Positions 1 through 11,100 of a DNA stretch of 64,000 nucleotides are shown here, piece after piece. The DNA is from Monosiga brevicollis MX1 (Eukaryota > Opisthokonta > Choanoflagellata > Craspedida > Salpingoecidae), in contig NW_001865087.1 in the NCBI RefSeq assembly GCF_000002865.3, positions 29,223 to 93,222 on the forward strand, in the 5' to 3' direction. Both the position numbers and the translations under genes were made by a program. Positions within the stretch are counted from its first letter, which is position 1, and each line of letters starts with the position of its first letter. Under the pieces are notes generated by a model. That model was not told the DNA's origin, did not search any database, and worked only from the letters and a program-made list of their open reading frames with translations.

Positions 1-2218
1 TCCCCCCCCCCCCCCCCTCGCCAGCCGGAGCCCCGATCCGGCGAGGATGGTTCAAAGACAAACGGAAGAAATGGCGAAGGCACGCTGAGAACAAAAAGGG
101 AAACAAGGATGAGAGAAAAAAAAAAATGCAAGTTTCATGATTCATGCAAGCACGCAAAATGGGGTACACTTGACCGTTCCCAGGTCGCCTCCTCCTTCGA
201 GTAACCCATCCACTTGACGAGGTACTCGATACGAGGACGGCCCGCACGGCCCTTGGGCCGCCGCAAGGCCCCGACCAGGAGAATCCCGTACCAAGCACAA
301 GCAATCAGTCACCACACACACACAAAGCCAGACACGTCAAGCCGCCCGCCGATATGCCGATATCGATACGGAGACCGCTGCCAAAGAGGACAGAAAAAAA
401 AACTAAAAAGCCAAAGAGAGAGAAAAGCTTTGAAAGGAAGGAAAATGTCGACACACAACATTTTCTTTTCTTTTTTTGTTCTGAAGCGTCAAAAACGTCA
501 TGCAAGCAAGCAAATTCCGATCTGCTGTCAAAGCGCCACAAAAACTGGGGCTTGTACGCACACATGCAATGCCTCTTGGCCAGCCGTGGCCGTCGGTCAA
601 CATTCCAAGCCCGTGGGCGAGCCGCTTGAACGCTGCCGGCCAGATCAAACATCTCCCCAGCCAGATGCGAGGGACGACGAGCGAGCCAACTTGATTTCTG
701 GGGCGATATTTCATGTCCAAAGGAAACAAGCAGTGAGCCATTGACGTTTCTTGGCACTACAAACGACTATCAACGGGGTTCTTGTGTCTATGTCCCCTCT
801 GTAGTGTTGGAAGCTCGGGTGGAGGCTCAGGTTTTGGCAGAGCGCCCAATCCAATCATTTCCACTCGACCAGAAGCAACCAAAGGAGGATTACATCAAAT
901 TTTATTTTTGTTATCGGCATCCGGACGGCTGCTGCTTGAACCAGCAATTGAGCCACGTGATCGCACTCATCACAGTTGGGCATTCCAGAGCAGAAGGGGG
1001 CAAGCGCGCCTAGTATTCACGATGCTGATGCCCCCTGTGCTTCTTCTTGTTTTTCGAAGTTTGAGCTTTGCTCCGTTTCTCCTCGGGCGAGCCGGAACAA
1101 GTTTGATGTGACTCCACGTCCTCGTGATAGCGCTGACTGTCTTGCCTTGCGGTGGCTTTGATCACTGAGCCCTTCGAACACTTTCAATGAAGGGGATGAG
1201 GATGTGTAGGAGCGACCAGACACGCATCTACTGCATTCACTTGCCAAAGTACCCAAGTTCAACCGGGACCGATCGCTCGCAAAACAAAAGCTCCCGCTCA
1301 ACGCCCTCGGCAGCAGCTCGCCCAGCGCCACAGTCGCCATTACCGAGACACTGCTGTTTTCATTTGATGTCATGGTGCATGGAGACGAACGGTGTTTTGC
1401 CCTTCTCAGGTGGTCATGGGACTGGCCTGCTTCAGACGCTCGGCAAAGCCCGCCCTGCCCGTTGACTTTTTTCTGTTTGCACAGCGATCGACAAGGCAAG
1501 CACAAGCTTCAAGCATTTCAATTCGTAGGTGCAGCTTCAGCGGCGGCCGTTAGAGCGGCCACGCGGTCACCAAGGGTTTGTAGATCTTGAATGTTAAACA
1601 ATTGAGGATCCACGCGCCAGCCGACGCTACAGAAGACAGCAGCAGCGCACCGCCAGCGTCTGACCTGCTCCGCATGAATCAAGCCTTGGACTGGCGCCAC
1701 GTTGAAAACTTCAATGAGAACAAGGCAATGCGAACAATGACATGGGGATCAGGTTCGCACCTTTGGAATTCGAAGTTTGGTAGGAGCAAAGGGCTTGTGA
1801 AGCGCCCAGAAGCTCTGCAACCAGCTGCAACGTCAAACAGATTCATCGGTAAGCAAGCTTGCCTCTGCAATTAGTACCGAAAATAAACAAAGGCCCACCT
1901 CCAGCTTGATGGGATTCCTGCGAAGGAGCAGATTCAAGGGCCATGCACCGCTCTGCCACAGCAAGTCATCAAATATCAGTCGCAGGTGCAGCTAAACAGT
2001 GGAAAGTACAGCATCGCGGTGAACAGCTTACACGATCTCTCACATCCGGGTCAGCACCGTGCCGCAAGAGTTGGCGGATGCCCTTGCGGCTGGCAGAGAG
2101 GGAAGCGCAAGCTAGATGAAGTGGCGTTCGGCCGCGCTAATTATGATCGATATTTGAAAACATGAGGCATGTTTTCGTTTTTTGTTTGAAAGGGGGCGTG
2201 CGTGGGTGGGAGTGAGCG
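1..2218. other. No gene recognised; contains one copy of a flanking duplication
   Basis: The stretch opens with a C homopolymer and holds a short poly(A) near 116-127. Open frames exist on both strands but show no domain, no repeat and no convincing splice structure. Positions about 240-900 resemble 4080-4680 (entered separately). The 3' end of ankyrin gene 1 may extend into the right edge of this stretch, because its last exon was not found. I see no RNA gene here. Confidence 0.5.
240..900 (+). repeat. Diverged segmental duplication, copy A
   Basis: Several short blocks occur in the same order here and in copy B at about 4080-4680: a block containing AAGGCCCCGACCAG, a block with AAAGCGCCACAAAAACTGGGG (copy B has AAAGAGCCACAAAGCTTGGGG), a GCCAGCC-TGGC block, a block near CATGAACGTTTCT/CATTGACGTTTCT, and a shared AGAGCGCCCAA block. 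The copies are clearly old, with many substitutions and indels. They bracket ankyrin gene 1, so the duplication may once have included an ankyrin gene. Confidence 0.6.
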
Positions 2219-2584
2219 TCAAATGTGCCGGGGTAAAGCTGAAGAAACGCCCACTGAAAGCTGCTTGAGCGCATAAGGGAGGCAGAGGTGCGATGGCAAG
2301 GGACGGTGTAGTGCTTGGTTTGAAATCACAACATCAAGAAAAGGAGAGAGCGAGAACGGCGGGCGGAAGAGCCCAGCGGAACAAAGCGGGGGCATGGAGC
2401 ACCCACAAAGCGCGGACGCAAATTGGGGGAAGAAGAGGGATAGCGGGAAAGCAGAAAAGGGGCCAGAGGCAGAACGGACGTGCACGGGTGGGCAGGTGTA
2501 GCCGAGCAAGGAACGGGGCAAAAGCGACGGGCAGCGGGAGCAGGAGCAGCAGCCAGAGGGGGGCAAAGGGGGAAGAGGGAGGCA

Positions 2585-3525
2585 CTGTACTGACGTTGGC
2601 CTTGGCTTTAGCATTAGCGCCGTGCTCCAGCAGCATCTCCATCACCTTGACATGACCGTTTTGGCAGGCCATGTGCAGTGGCGTTTGGCGATTCTGTGGG
2701 ATGATGCATCAGCATGATGTACAGGTACAGCAGCATTGTCATGTGGTACAGGTGTAATATCATAGGGGGTTAATGGGAGGAAGAGGGAGGTACTGTACTG
2801 ACGCCGTCCTTAGCTTCAGCATCAACGCCGTGCTTCAACAGCATCTCCACCACCTTGACATGACCGCGACCACAGGCAGTGTGCAGTACTGTATCGTTAC
2901 GCTGTGGGATGATGCATCGGCATGATGTACAGGTACAGCAGCATCATCATGTGGTCCAGGTGTACCATCATAGGGGGCTCAAGGGGGTAAGGGGAGGTAC
3001 TGTACTGACTTTGGTCTTGGCTTCAGCATCAGCACCTTGCTTCAACAGCATCTCCACCACCTTGACATGACCGTTATTGCAGGCAAAGTGCAGTGGTGTA
3101 GAGCCACCCTGTGGGATGATGCATCAGCATGACGTACATCATCATCATCATCATCGTGTATACCATCAGAGGGGAATCAAAGGGGGGAAAAGGGGTACCG
3201 TACTGACCCTTTCCTTGGCTTCAGTATCAGCACCATGCTCCAACAGCATCTCCACCACCTTGTCATTAATGCAGGCAAAGTGCAGGGGTGTCCAGCCATT
3301 CTGTAGGATGATGCATCAGCATGACGTACAGGCACAGCATCACCATCATCATCATGGGGTCCAGGTCCACCATCAAGGGGGGGGGGGGTCAAGGAGGGAA
3401 GAGGGTGGTACTACACTGACCTCGTCCTTGGCTTGAGCATCAGCACCGTGCTTCAAGAGCATCTCCACCACCTTGACAAGACCGTTATCGCAGGCACAGT
3501 GCAGTGGTGTTTGGTCACGCTGTGG
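2585..3525 (-). repeat. Tandem exon+intron units of about 205 bp
   Basis: Five successive units each contain a 93-99 bp ankyrin exon plus an intron that is itself recognisably repeated. Intron blocks such as GGGATGATGCATCAGCATGA and CAGGTGTA/CCATCATAGGGGG recur on the plus strand. Similarity therefore runs through exon and intron alike, which points to amplification of whole genomic units rather than convergence of protein repeats. Confidence 0.85.
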
Positions 3526-3748
3526 GGGATGATGCAAACATAAGTGTTATACCATAACGTCACCCCATTCAGACATATTCTCAGCAGCCAATATCACACA
3601 ACAACATACCAAACAGCTTACGTACCACACCTTTGTATTGGGCAGCACGTTGTATACGTGCTTGGTCCCAACTGGTCACCAGCTGCAGCGCCTCTTGTGG
3701 ATCGAATGACCGACACGCATCCCACAGCTGGTCTCCATCATCACTCAT
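2595..3748 (-). CDS. Ankyrin-repeat protein 1, 3' end unresolved
   Basis: Six minus-strand exons are supported: 3626-3748, 3421-3519, 3208-3300, 3010-3108, 2803-2901 and 2595-2693, all joined in phase 0. Exon 1 starts at the ATG at 3748 (MSDDGDQLWDACRSF) and encodes a 41-residue cap. Each later exon encodes exactly one ankyrin repeat (xTPLHxACxNGHVKVVEMLLKHGADAxAK), 33 residues except the 3208-3300 exon, which has 31 because two residues are missing at the N-G-H-V turn. The last seen exon ends at a GTCAGT donor at 2594-2589; a terminal exon with a stop must lie further left but I could not choose one. Ankyrin repeats mediate protein-protein binding; the partner is unknown. The cap resembles that of ankyrin gene 2 at 20842-21060, so the two are paralogues. 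Confidence 0.85.
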
Positions 3749-5133
3749 AGCAACGGTGTCTCTCTATTCTCCATTCGCTTCAAATCCGCTTTCTTGCTTT
3801 TCTATCCAAAATCAATCTCATGAGCCCCCTCCAAATACAACTCGTCTGACAACCCAAAAATCGGGCTGGGCGGATCCAAGACGGCAGCCGGTCAGCGGAT
3901 CTTGCTCTTCCCCCCCTGAAAGTGCCGAGCGCCTCACCTCTGGCCAACAGTTCTGGGTGAAAGTTGCAAGTACAGGTCTACTCGGTGGCCCAAGCGCACG
4001 TTGCCGACTGCGAGATCAGTGGCCTCACTCCAAAAAAAAAAAAAAAAGGGTGGTGGCAGTGCTTTTTCAATCAAACGATCTGGCATCGCCACAAGGCCCC
4101 GACCAGAAGAGTCCCGTACAAAGGGCAAGCGATCAAGCACAATCAGCCACGACAGACAGGCAAGCCACGTCGATCAGGTCGCCTTTGTCGATGTTGAAGA
4201 AGGGAAAAAGAGGCAAGAAGGCACAAGTCAAGAAGGCAAAATGCAAAGTGCAAACATATGTTTACGCCTTCTTCTTCAAACGAGTCATGACAGCAAGACT
4301 CCAAAGGACTCCAAAACGTACAACGCGGACTGCCCCCATGGCAGCTGGAACGCATTCCAAGACCCGTTATGAGCAGATTTCAAAGAGCCACAAAGCTTGG
4401 GGTTTTATGTGAATGCGTACTGCCACTTTGCCAGCCATGGCGTTGGCTACCCGACACCCCGGATGTGAGCGATCATTCCTGACGGCGAGTGCCAGCTCAA
4501 GTTCATGGCAACTCGCAACCAAAGGAATCAAGCAGTAGAACATGAACGTTTCTAGGCATTGTAAATGACTGTCAGGGGGTTCAAGCTCATGAACTCTTAT
4601 GTCGTGTTGGAAAGCGCAAGCGGTGGGGCCCAGATCCCCACAGAGCGCCCAAATCAATTCATCACTGCCAGCAGTAAAAAAAGAGAAAAGAAAAAAGGAG
4701 CAAAGGGGTTCTCCACAGCGCCTTGCTATAATGCTTGTCAAGAAGATACTCCTGCCAACCCTCAACACTGCCCCCTCTTGATGTTCTAATCCCCATGTCT
4801 GACTTACACCAATGGCTTGATGCAGAGCACGATGCGATCAACTTTCTCTAGCCAGCATCAGCAATTCAATTCTAGCAGCAGACATGGCAATGCCATCCGC
4901 CAAGACAAGGACACACATGCACGAGCCAGCTCGTCGTTCAACACGGCACGACATGTATTCAGGATCTATTCAACACAAGTCCTCTCTCTATGCACAAAGT
5001 CAGGTAACATTGGCGATTCGCCAATGTTTTGGGTAGTTTTCGTTTTGTTGCCCCCAGTGCAAGTATACCAAGCGATGCCTTTTGCATGCGTCGCCATGAT
5101 ACCTTACGCTTGATCAAATTGGGCTTTCAGGGA
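3749..5133. other. Intergenic stretch between ankyrin gene 1 and the giant receptor gene
   Basis: This holds the 5' flank of ankyrin gene 1 and the 3' flank of the giant receptor gene. It includes an A homopolymer at about 4030-4045 and copy B of the duplication. No convincing coding exon is visible. Confidence 0.5.
4080..4680 (+). repeat. Diverged segmental duplication, copy B
   Basis: This is the counterpart of copy A at about 240-900, with the same order and orientation of short matching blocks. It lies just upstream of ankyrin gene 1, while copy A lies downstream. Confidence 0.6.
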
Positions 5134-8100
5134 TTATACAGACGGCATTTGAATGCCATCGGCCTCAGCGGTGGCGTCCAAATCCATCACAATGTCCTCA
5201 CTCGCTTCCTCGGCAGATGGCGCCGGGGCCTCGTCGCCCGGAGCCGTAAACCAGGTTGAAATGACGCTTTCCTTTGCTTGCGGTGCAGGGACGATGGGTG
5301 CGGGATCAAAGTAGCCAGCCTGCTGAGGCTCGGCACCACTGCTTGATTCGTCTGCATCCTCACCAACTTGGAGGTAATTGCCATCCTCGTCAAAGATCTG
5401 AAAGTCCACGTCCTCGTCCCAGGCGGCATCGGCGGCAGAAACTTGGCCGTACAGGCCAATGGAAGGATTGGGCTCCTCCTGTGCACCTCCAAAATACAAG
5501 GGATTGAACAAGGTGCGATTGTCCTCAAGCATGGCTTGACTTTGTTTGTCCGCAGCCACGCGTCGAGCATTGTCCTTGCGGCGGCGATACCAACACACTG
5601 CCACAAGACAACAGATCAAGACGGCCAAGGGTATGGCAATTGCCAGAGCAACGATCAACGCATCGCCACTGGCCGAGCCGTTCTGGCTCGCTGCTTCCGT
5701 GTTCTCCCGTTCGCGCGCCACCGAAAATAGCGTCTCCATGTCAAACTCGACGCCCCCCTCTCGGTTTTCGCCGCCTGTATTGGCAGGGTAGATGCCGACA
5801 AGACGGACGTCGCCTTGCATGTCGAGAGTGTAGCTCTCAGTCGAGTTGCTCAACTCGGCAACCAAAGTACCATTCTCCTGGCCGTCGCGACGACGCCGCG
5901 CCGAGTTGGTCCGAAACACGTACACGTTTTGGGATTCGACGTCACCGGAGCTAACCCCCAGTGACCACGTCAAGCGACAATTAGTCGCCAGCGCTCCAGT
6001 GACCCGCTCACAGGATACTTGACCGCCCTCCAAAGTCGTTGAAGGCACTTGGAAACGGCAGCTTCCATCAACCGCGCGCTCTTGCAGATATGGACAAGGC
6101 TCGGTGGCCACACACAACTCAGCAGCATGATCCAGCTGATACACAGAGTCGCAAGCCATGGGTACGCAGGCTGCGCTTCCAGGGGAACTGAGGCTGCGGT
6201 CGGTCATGTTGGCCGGACACACAGTAGGAACCGCGGCCGTGGGCGTAGAGTCAACAAAATGACCACACACGCGCAACGTGGGTAACCAGGACAAGGTGCC
6301 CGGACAGAGCGAGCTGTCCTCTTCGGCAGCACGAGTTTCAAATTCGGACAGCAGGCTCGTGCACAAGGCGCTTGTCGGCGTCAGTGCACATGCCCCGGGC
6401 AGGGTGACACAGCCCAAGTCGCTGTCTTTGAAGACAGTGAGATTACTCTCGGGGCACGTGGCCACCGTCCCATCAAATGTGAACGTGAGATCCAGGCTGG
6501 CGCCTGACGTGGTAAAGCGCCACAACGGTCCAGCCTGATTGCCCTCGACGCGAACGCTGATGACTGCGTGGGTACTGGTGAGGGTCACCGCGAAAACACG
6601 GTAGGAGAGCGCGGCTCCGGCAGGATTGGATACAATCACGTAGGCCGGAACATCATCAAGCGCGGCATTCACCGCCTCGAGGGCCCGAACTACCTCCAGC
6701 CCAGAAGCGTCAATCAGGGCGACGCCCAGTTCAGAAGTCTCTTCGATGCGCGCCGCGTTTGCGCGCACCACTCCATCATCGAATAAAAAGGAAGTGGCTT
6801 CATCAAAGGACCAGGTGGCTGTCCAGGTGTCCAGTAAACGCACGGTAGTGCCACTGCGGTACACGAGGCTATCGTCGTCCGCCAGTGGGATGAACCACAG
6901 GTGGGTGAGGTCAGGAGCGTAGGCCAAGCGTGCACCCAATTCAAAGTAGGGACCCAACGTGAAAGTGGCCAGGCGCACGAAGGGCCGGGCTGCCGTGCCA
7001 ATGTAGACGGCGCCACGCGTCTGTCCATCCGGATTGACGAGTTGCAGAGAAAAGCCGGCCAAAACTGAGAACATGGCTCCACTAGCATCGCGCTCCATCT
7101 GCACGTCAAAGATCACGGGAACAGCCTGACAGACACCGGAGACGTTGACAGTAAAGCCAGGGCAAGGGAGGGCTTCAGTACACGTTTCGGTTGCCTCGCA
7201 CGTGCCAGTTTCGATGGACGACAAGCAGGTGCCCTCACTGGTCAGCAAGGTGCCGACAGGACAGCGCTGCTCCCCAGCATCGTCGGCTTGCGAGCCCGTG
7301 TCAGTTGCGTTGTTGCCGGTCGAGGCATCGTTGGTTTCGTCGATGCTCAGACTGACTGTCGTCCCAACAGGAAAGAAGTCCACCGAAGATGAAACGTTCT
7401 GAAGTGGTCGAAGCGCCACCAAGTAGTTGATCAGGCCATTCTCAGCCGCGGGCGTGCCCGCCGCAACCGTGCTGAGGTTGACAAGACGGAAGGTCCAGTA
7501 GCGTAAAGTCGATTCCAAGACCAAGCGTGGCAACGGCGCGTCACCGGCCAACTGCGCCTCTAGAATCCGAGCTGGGAGATAATCCGTCAGGAAGGGTACC
7601 GAAATGGTGCTTGGCACACTGATGTTCAGGACGTGGGCCGTGTATCCCATGGTCACAGACGAGGCCCGCCATTGAGCCAAGTCCATTGGGTCCACCGTTG
7701 CCTGGCTGAGTGCATTGCCAATGTAGATGCCGGTGACGGCTGCCTCCTGTGGGCTAGCAGGCACCTGCACGCCTACATCACCGCCGCCACTACCACCACT
7801 ACCGTTGCCTTCACCACCAGAGCCCGTGGAGCCCTGACCAGAACCCCCAATGGAGCCGGGCACTCCGTTGACGGTACTTGCGGGGGCATATACCTGCACG
7901 GCCCAAGGTCCCGGAGTCACGACTTCTGGTCCGTCCACAATGGCGCCAAGCTCAAAGACCAGCCATGTCGCGGCGGCTTGACGGGCTGTCGTCGTGTCGC
8001 TTGCCACACCCGCCAACTGGGCCGTAACAGTGACATTTGTTGCACGGTTGGTGATGGTCACGAGTGGCGGATGGCGACCCGTCAAGTAGAGCTGAATAAT

Positions 8101-11100
8101 TTCCACCAGAGCGTCGAGCCTCGAGCTTGAGTTGGTTCGCAGTACCACTGCTGACAGATTAGCGAGCGCCCACGAGTCAATCCACAAAGTCTCAGAGGCG
8201 TTTCCCTCGTTGGCCGCTGTCATGTTGTGAAGGACTTCGACACCATCGCCATGCACGTCGTCGCTGCGCTGCACGACGCTCCCCGTCAGCACCTGACCCA
8301 AAGGATCACCCAACAGACTCGTGATGTCGCCGGTGTTGCTGACCAGGCCCACACCACGCAAGTTGAGAACGACAACCACCCGGCGCGTGCCCAGTGGAAG
8401 CACCAAACTCGATCCGCGAATAATGTGACGATGCAAGAAGAGGCGAGCCACATCCCACGCTGGTGGCACACTTTGAGTTGTCGTGGGCCCGCCCACCAAG
8501 GAAGAGTAAAACGCAAGCTCAAGTGTTGCACCGAGCGTTGAGCGGTGCTGCTGCGCTGATACCAATGCCACGAGACCTTCAATCAGTACTGAAGCCTGAT
8601 AGACCTTGACGTCGCAGGCCATGAAGGCGTCACACGCATAGACCTCAAAAGCGCCGTCTTCAGCAGCCAAGCTGGCAGCCAACGGATTGTCGCTACCCCA
8701 CGTCACAAGCATGTCCGTGGTATTACCGCGCAGCGTGGTACTACTTGTGCTGACGGCCCGAATGGCCACAAGCGGTGGACGGCAAACACCGGCGCTATCA
8801 ATTCCCCACAGGCCCTCGCACAGTCGCTGCTTCACGCACACCCCGTTGACCTGTACACCTTGCCCTGCACAGGCATCAACCGAGTCCATGAGGTGCTGCA
8901 AGGCTCGGGCCAAGCTGCTGCGAGCCCCGGTCAGTGCTTGCCAGACACCAGGCACGAGCGTCGTGAACTGCTGCATCGAGGCGACCAGCGCCCTCAACGA
9001 TGCCGTCGAGAAGGTGGCGGTGCTGTTGGCAGTCGGTGTCCAAGCGGCCGCACCGGCCAATGATACACGATACTCCGCAAATTGAAGCGAGTTCAGACGA
9101 CCCGTGTGCACAAATTCCGAGGCGGTACCGTCGATAGGAGCCACAGCGCGCAGAGCAGGAAGCCCAGGAGCCCAAGGCGTGGGCGAGACCGCGCAGCCAC
9201 CAAATGTGGGCGTTTCACAGCCTGCCGGCCCTGACTGGCCAGAGCTGGCCGAATGAAAGGAGAACCGCACAGTTCCACTGATGGCCAAGAAGCGAGTCAG
9301 ATCACCCACAAACTCCGAGGCACGTTGGACGTGTAACACCAAAACGTTGCCCTCTGCAGAGGACACGACGGCTGTAATCATGAACACAAAATGTTGCAGC
9401 GTCGTGGGATGATGAAGGTACAGGCGGCCCAAAGTTGAGGAAGCGTTGTGGCTCGGCTGCATCGCACTGGCAGCTGCGTCCAGCAGCCGCGTACTTTGAT
9501 TGTGTCCGTCCATGTCGAGTACCGAAAGGTAAATGATCGAGAGATTGGCCAGCAGCGTGCTATCGCAAGCCCATGACCCAGGACGCATCGATGGGGGCGT
9601 CCATGACGCATCGTTGTCGGGCGGCAAAGCCGTACCGACCCAAGTGGCCACTGCCTGCACGGGGCCGGCGGCTCTCGCCGCTTCCTGTAAGGTTGTAGGA
9701 AGGCGAGCACGGCGAGCACGGCTCCAAGCCTCGATGCCCTGACCATTGACTGGGACCACAACCAGGTACGGCAGCAGATCAATCTGCCAGTCAGTGAGCT
9801 GGACGGACACGGTAATCAGTGTCGTGTTGATCAGCTGACCGGGCGACATGGAAACCATGGGTCCATGGGCTCGAGAAGTGTTGGTCAGAAGCTGGCCGGC
9901 CACATCCAGTGTGAGGGCCAGCTGGGGCCCTACAGCCCCCGCGTTTACTTCTCCTGCTTGCAGGTATAGATGGTAGAAGCGCACACCAGCATCGAGTGCA
10001 ACGCGAGGCGCGACAACTGTAAAAGACACAGACGCCCTGGCTTCAGAGGCCACGGTCACTGTTGTGTGGCTCACGTCAAGGTCCAGGGCACCAATACCAG
10101 GTGCAGCGTCCAAACCAGGCACTGATCCGGCCGAGAAGACCGGCACTGCCGTCAGAAGGCAACCCAAACCGCCATCGGCTCGGGCAATTGGCCGCCAGCC
10201 CACAGCACAGCTAGTCTGCTCACTCGCGCCGACGTGGGCGGGAGCATCAACACAGCCACCGTGATGAGCAGACCATTGCGCACCGGTACAACCGCAGGCA
10301 CCATCAACGCTAAAATCGACCTGCCAGCTGCGTTCGCGAGTCCAACCGAGCGCGCTCGGCGACAATGAGCCCAAGGTAGAGTCGGCCAGGCGAACGGCAA
10401 GCTCAAACTGCGAGGGCGTATCGCTGTTGATGCTCACGGCCAGCACGCGCAATTGCACAACAGCACCATGACCCTGCAGCGACACCAGGGGAAAGCGAGG
10501 CCGCCATGTGCTAGCCAAGGTTGCGAGCTCCTGCTCAACAACAACTTGCACGGGACCAGCCAGGGCAGTGAGGGGTCCGAGCGCCTCAACATGAGCAGAT
10601 CCAGCCAACATTTCATATGCCGCACTTGACAACTCAGCAAGAGTCAAATCGTATGCCGAGCCCAGCATGTCAAACAGAGCGGCGTGTAACGCCACCAAAT
10701 CGCGGCCTTCAAGTTCGGCCCATACTTGTGCCACAGCCAGACGCAGCTCGGCCACCAGCGGGGCAAGCTCATCGTGCCAACCCTGCAGTGAGCGCAGGGC
10801 AGCCAGATTAGACGACCGGTCGTTGGCAAAGGTTGGCACCAGTTGGCCATGGTCTGGAGCAGCCAAAGTGAATGGCACGACGGAGACGAGCACGCTGGGT
10901 TGACGGTCTCGGACGGGCCAGACGAGCAGATTTGCCTCTACAGCCACAGCCCCCGTATAAGGCAGGACACAGATGGCCACGGCGCCCGATGGGATGGCGG
11001 CTGCGACTGAAACAAGAATGTTGACGTCTTCAAGTTGATCGGCCGGCACAGTTTGAATGGGCACCAATAGGCTAGCCCAGGTGGCAGCGGACGCGCCACT

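Noticed and set aside
2585-3525. Regularly spaced direct repeats that could suggest a CRISPR array
   Set aside because: The repeat is an ankyrin-encoding exon with canonical splice sites in a eukaryotic context.
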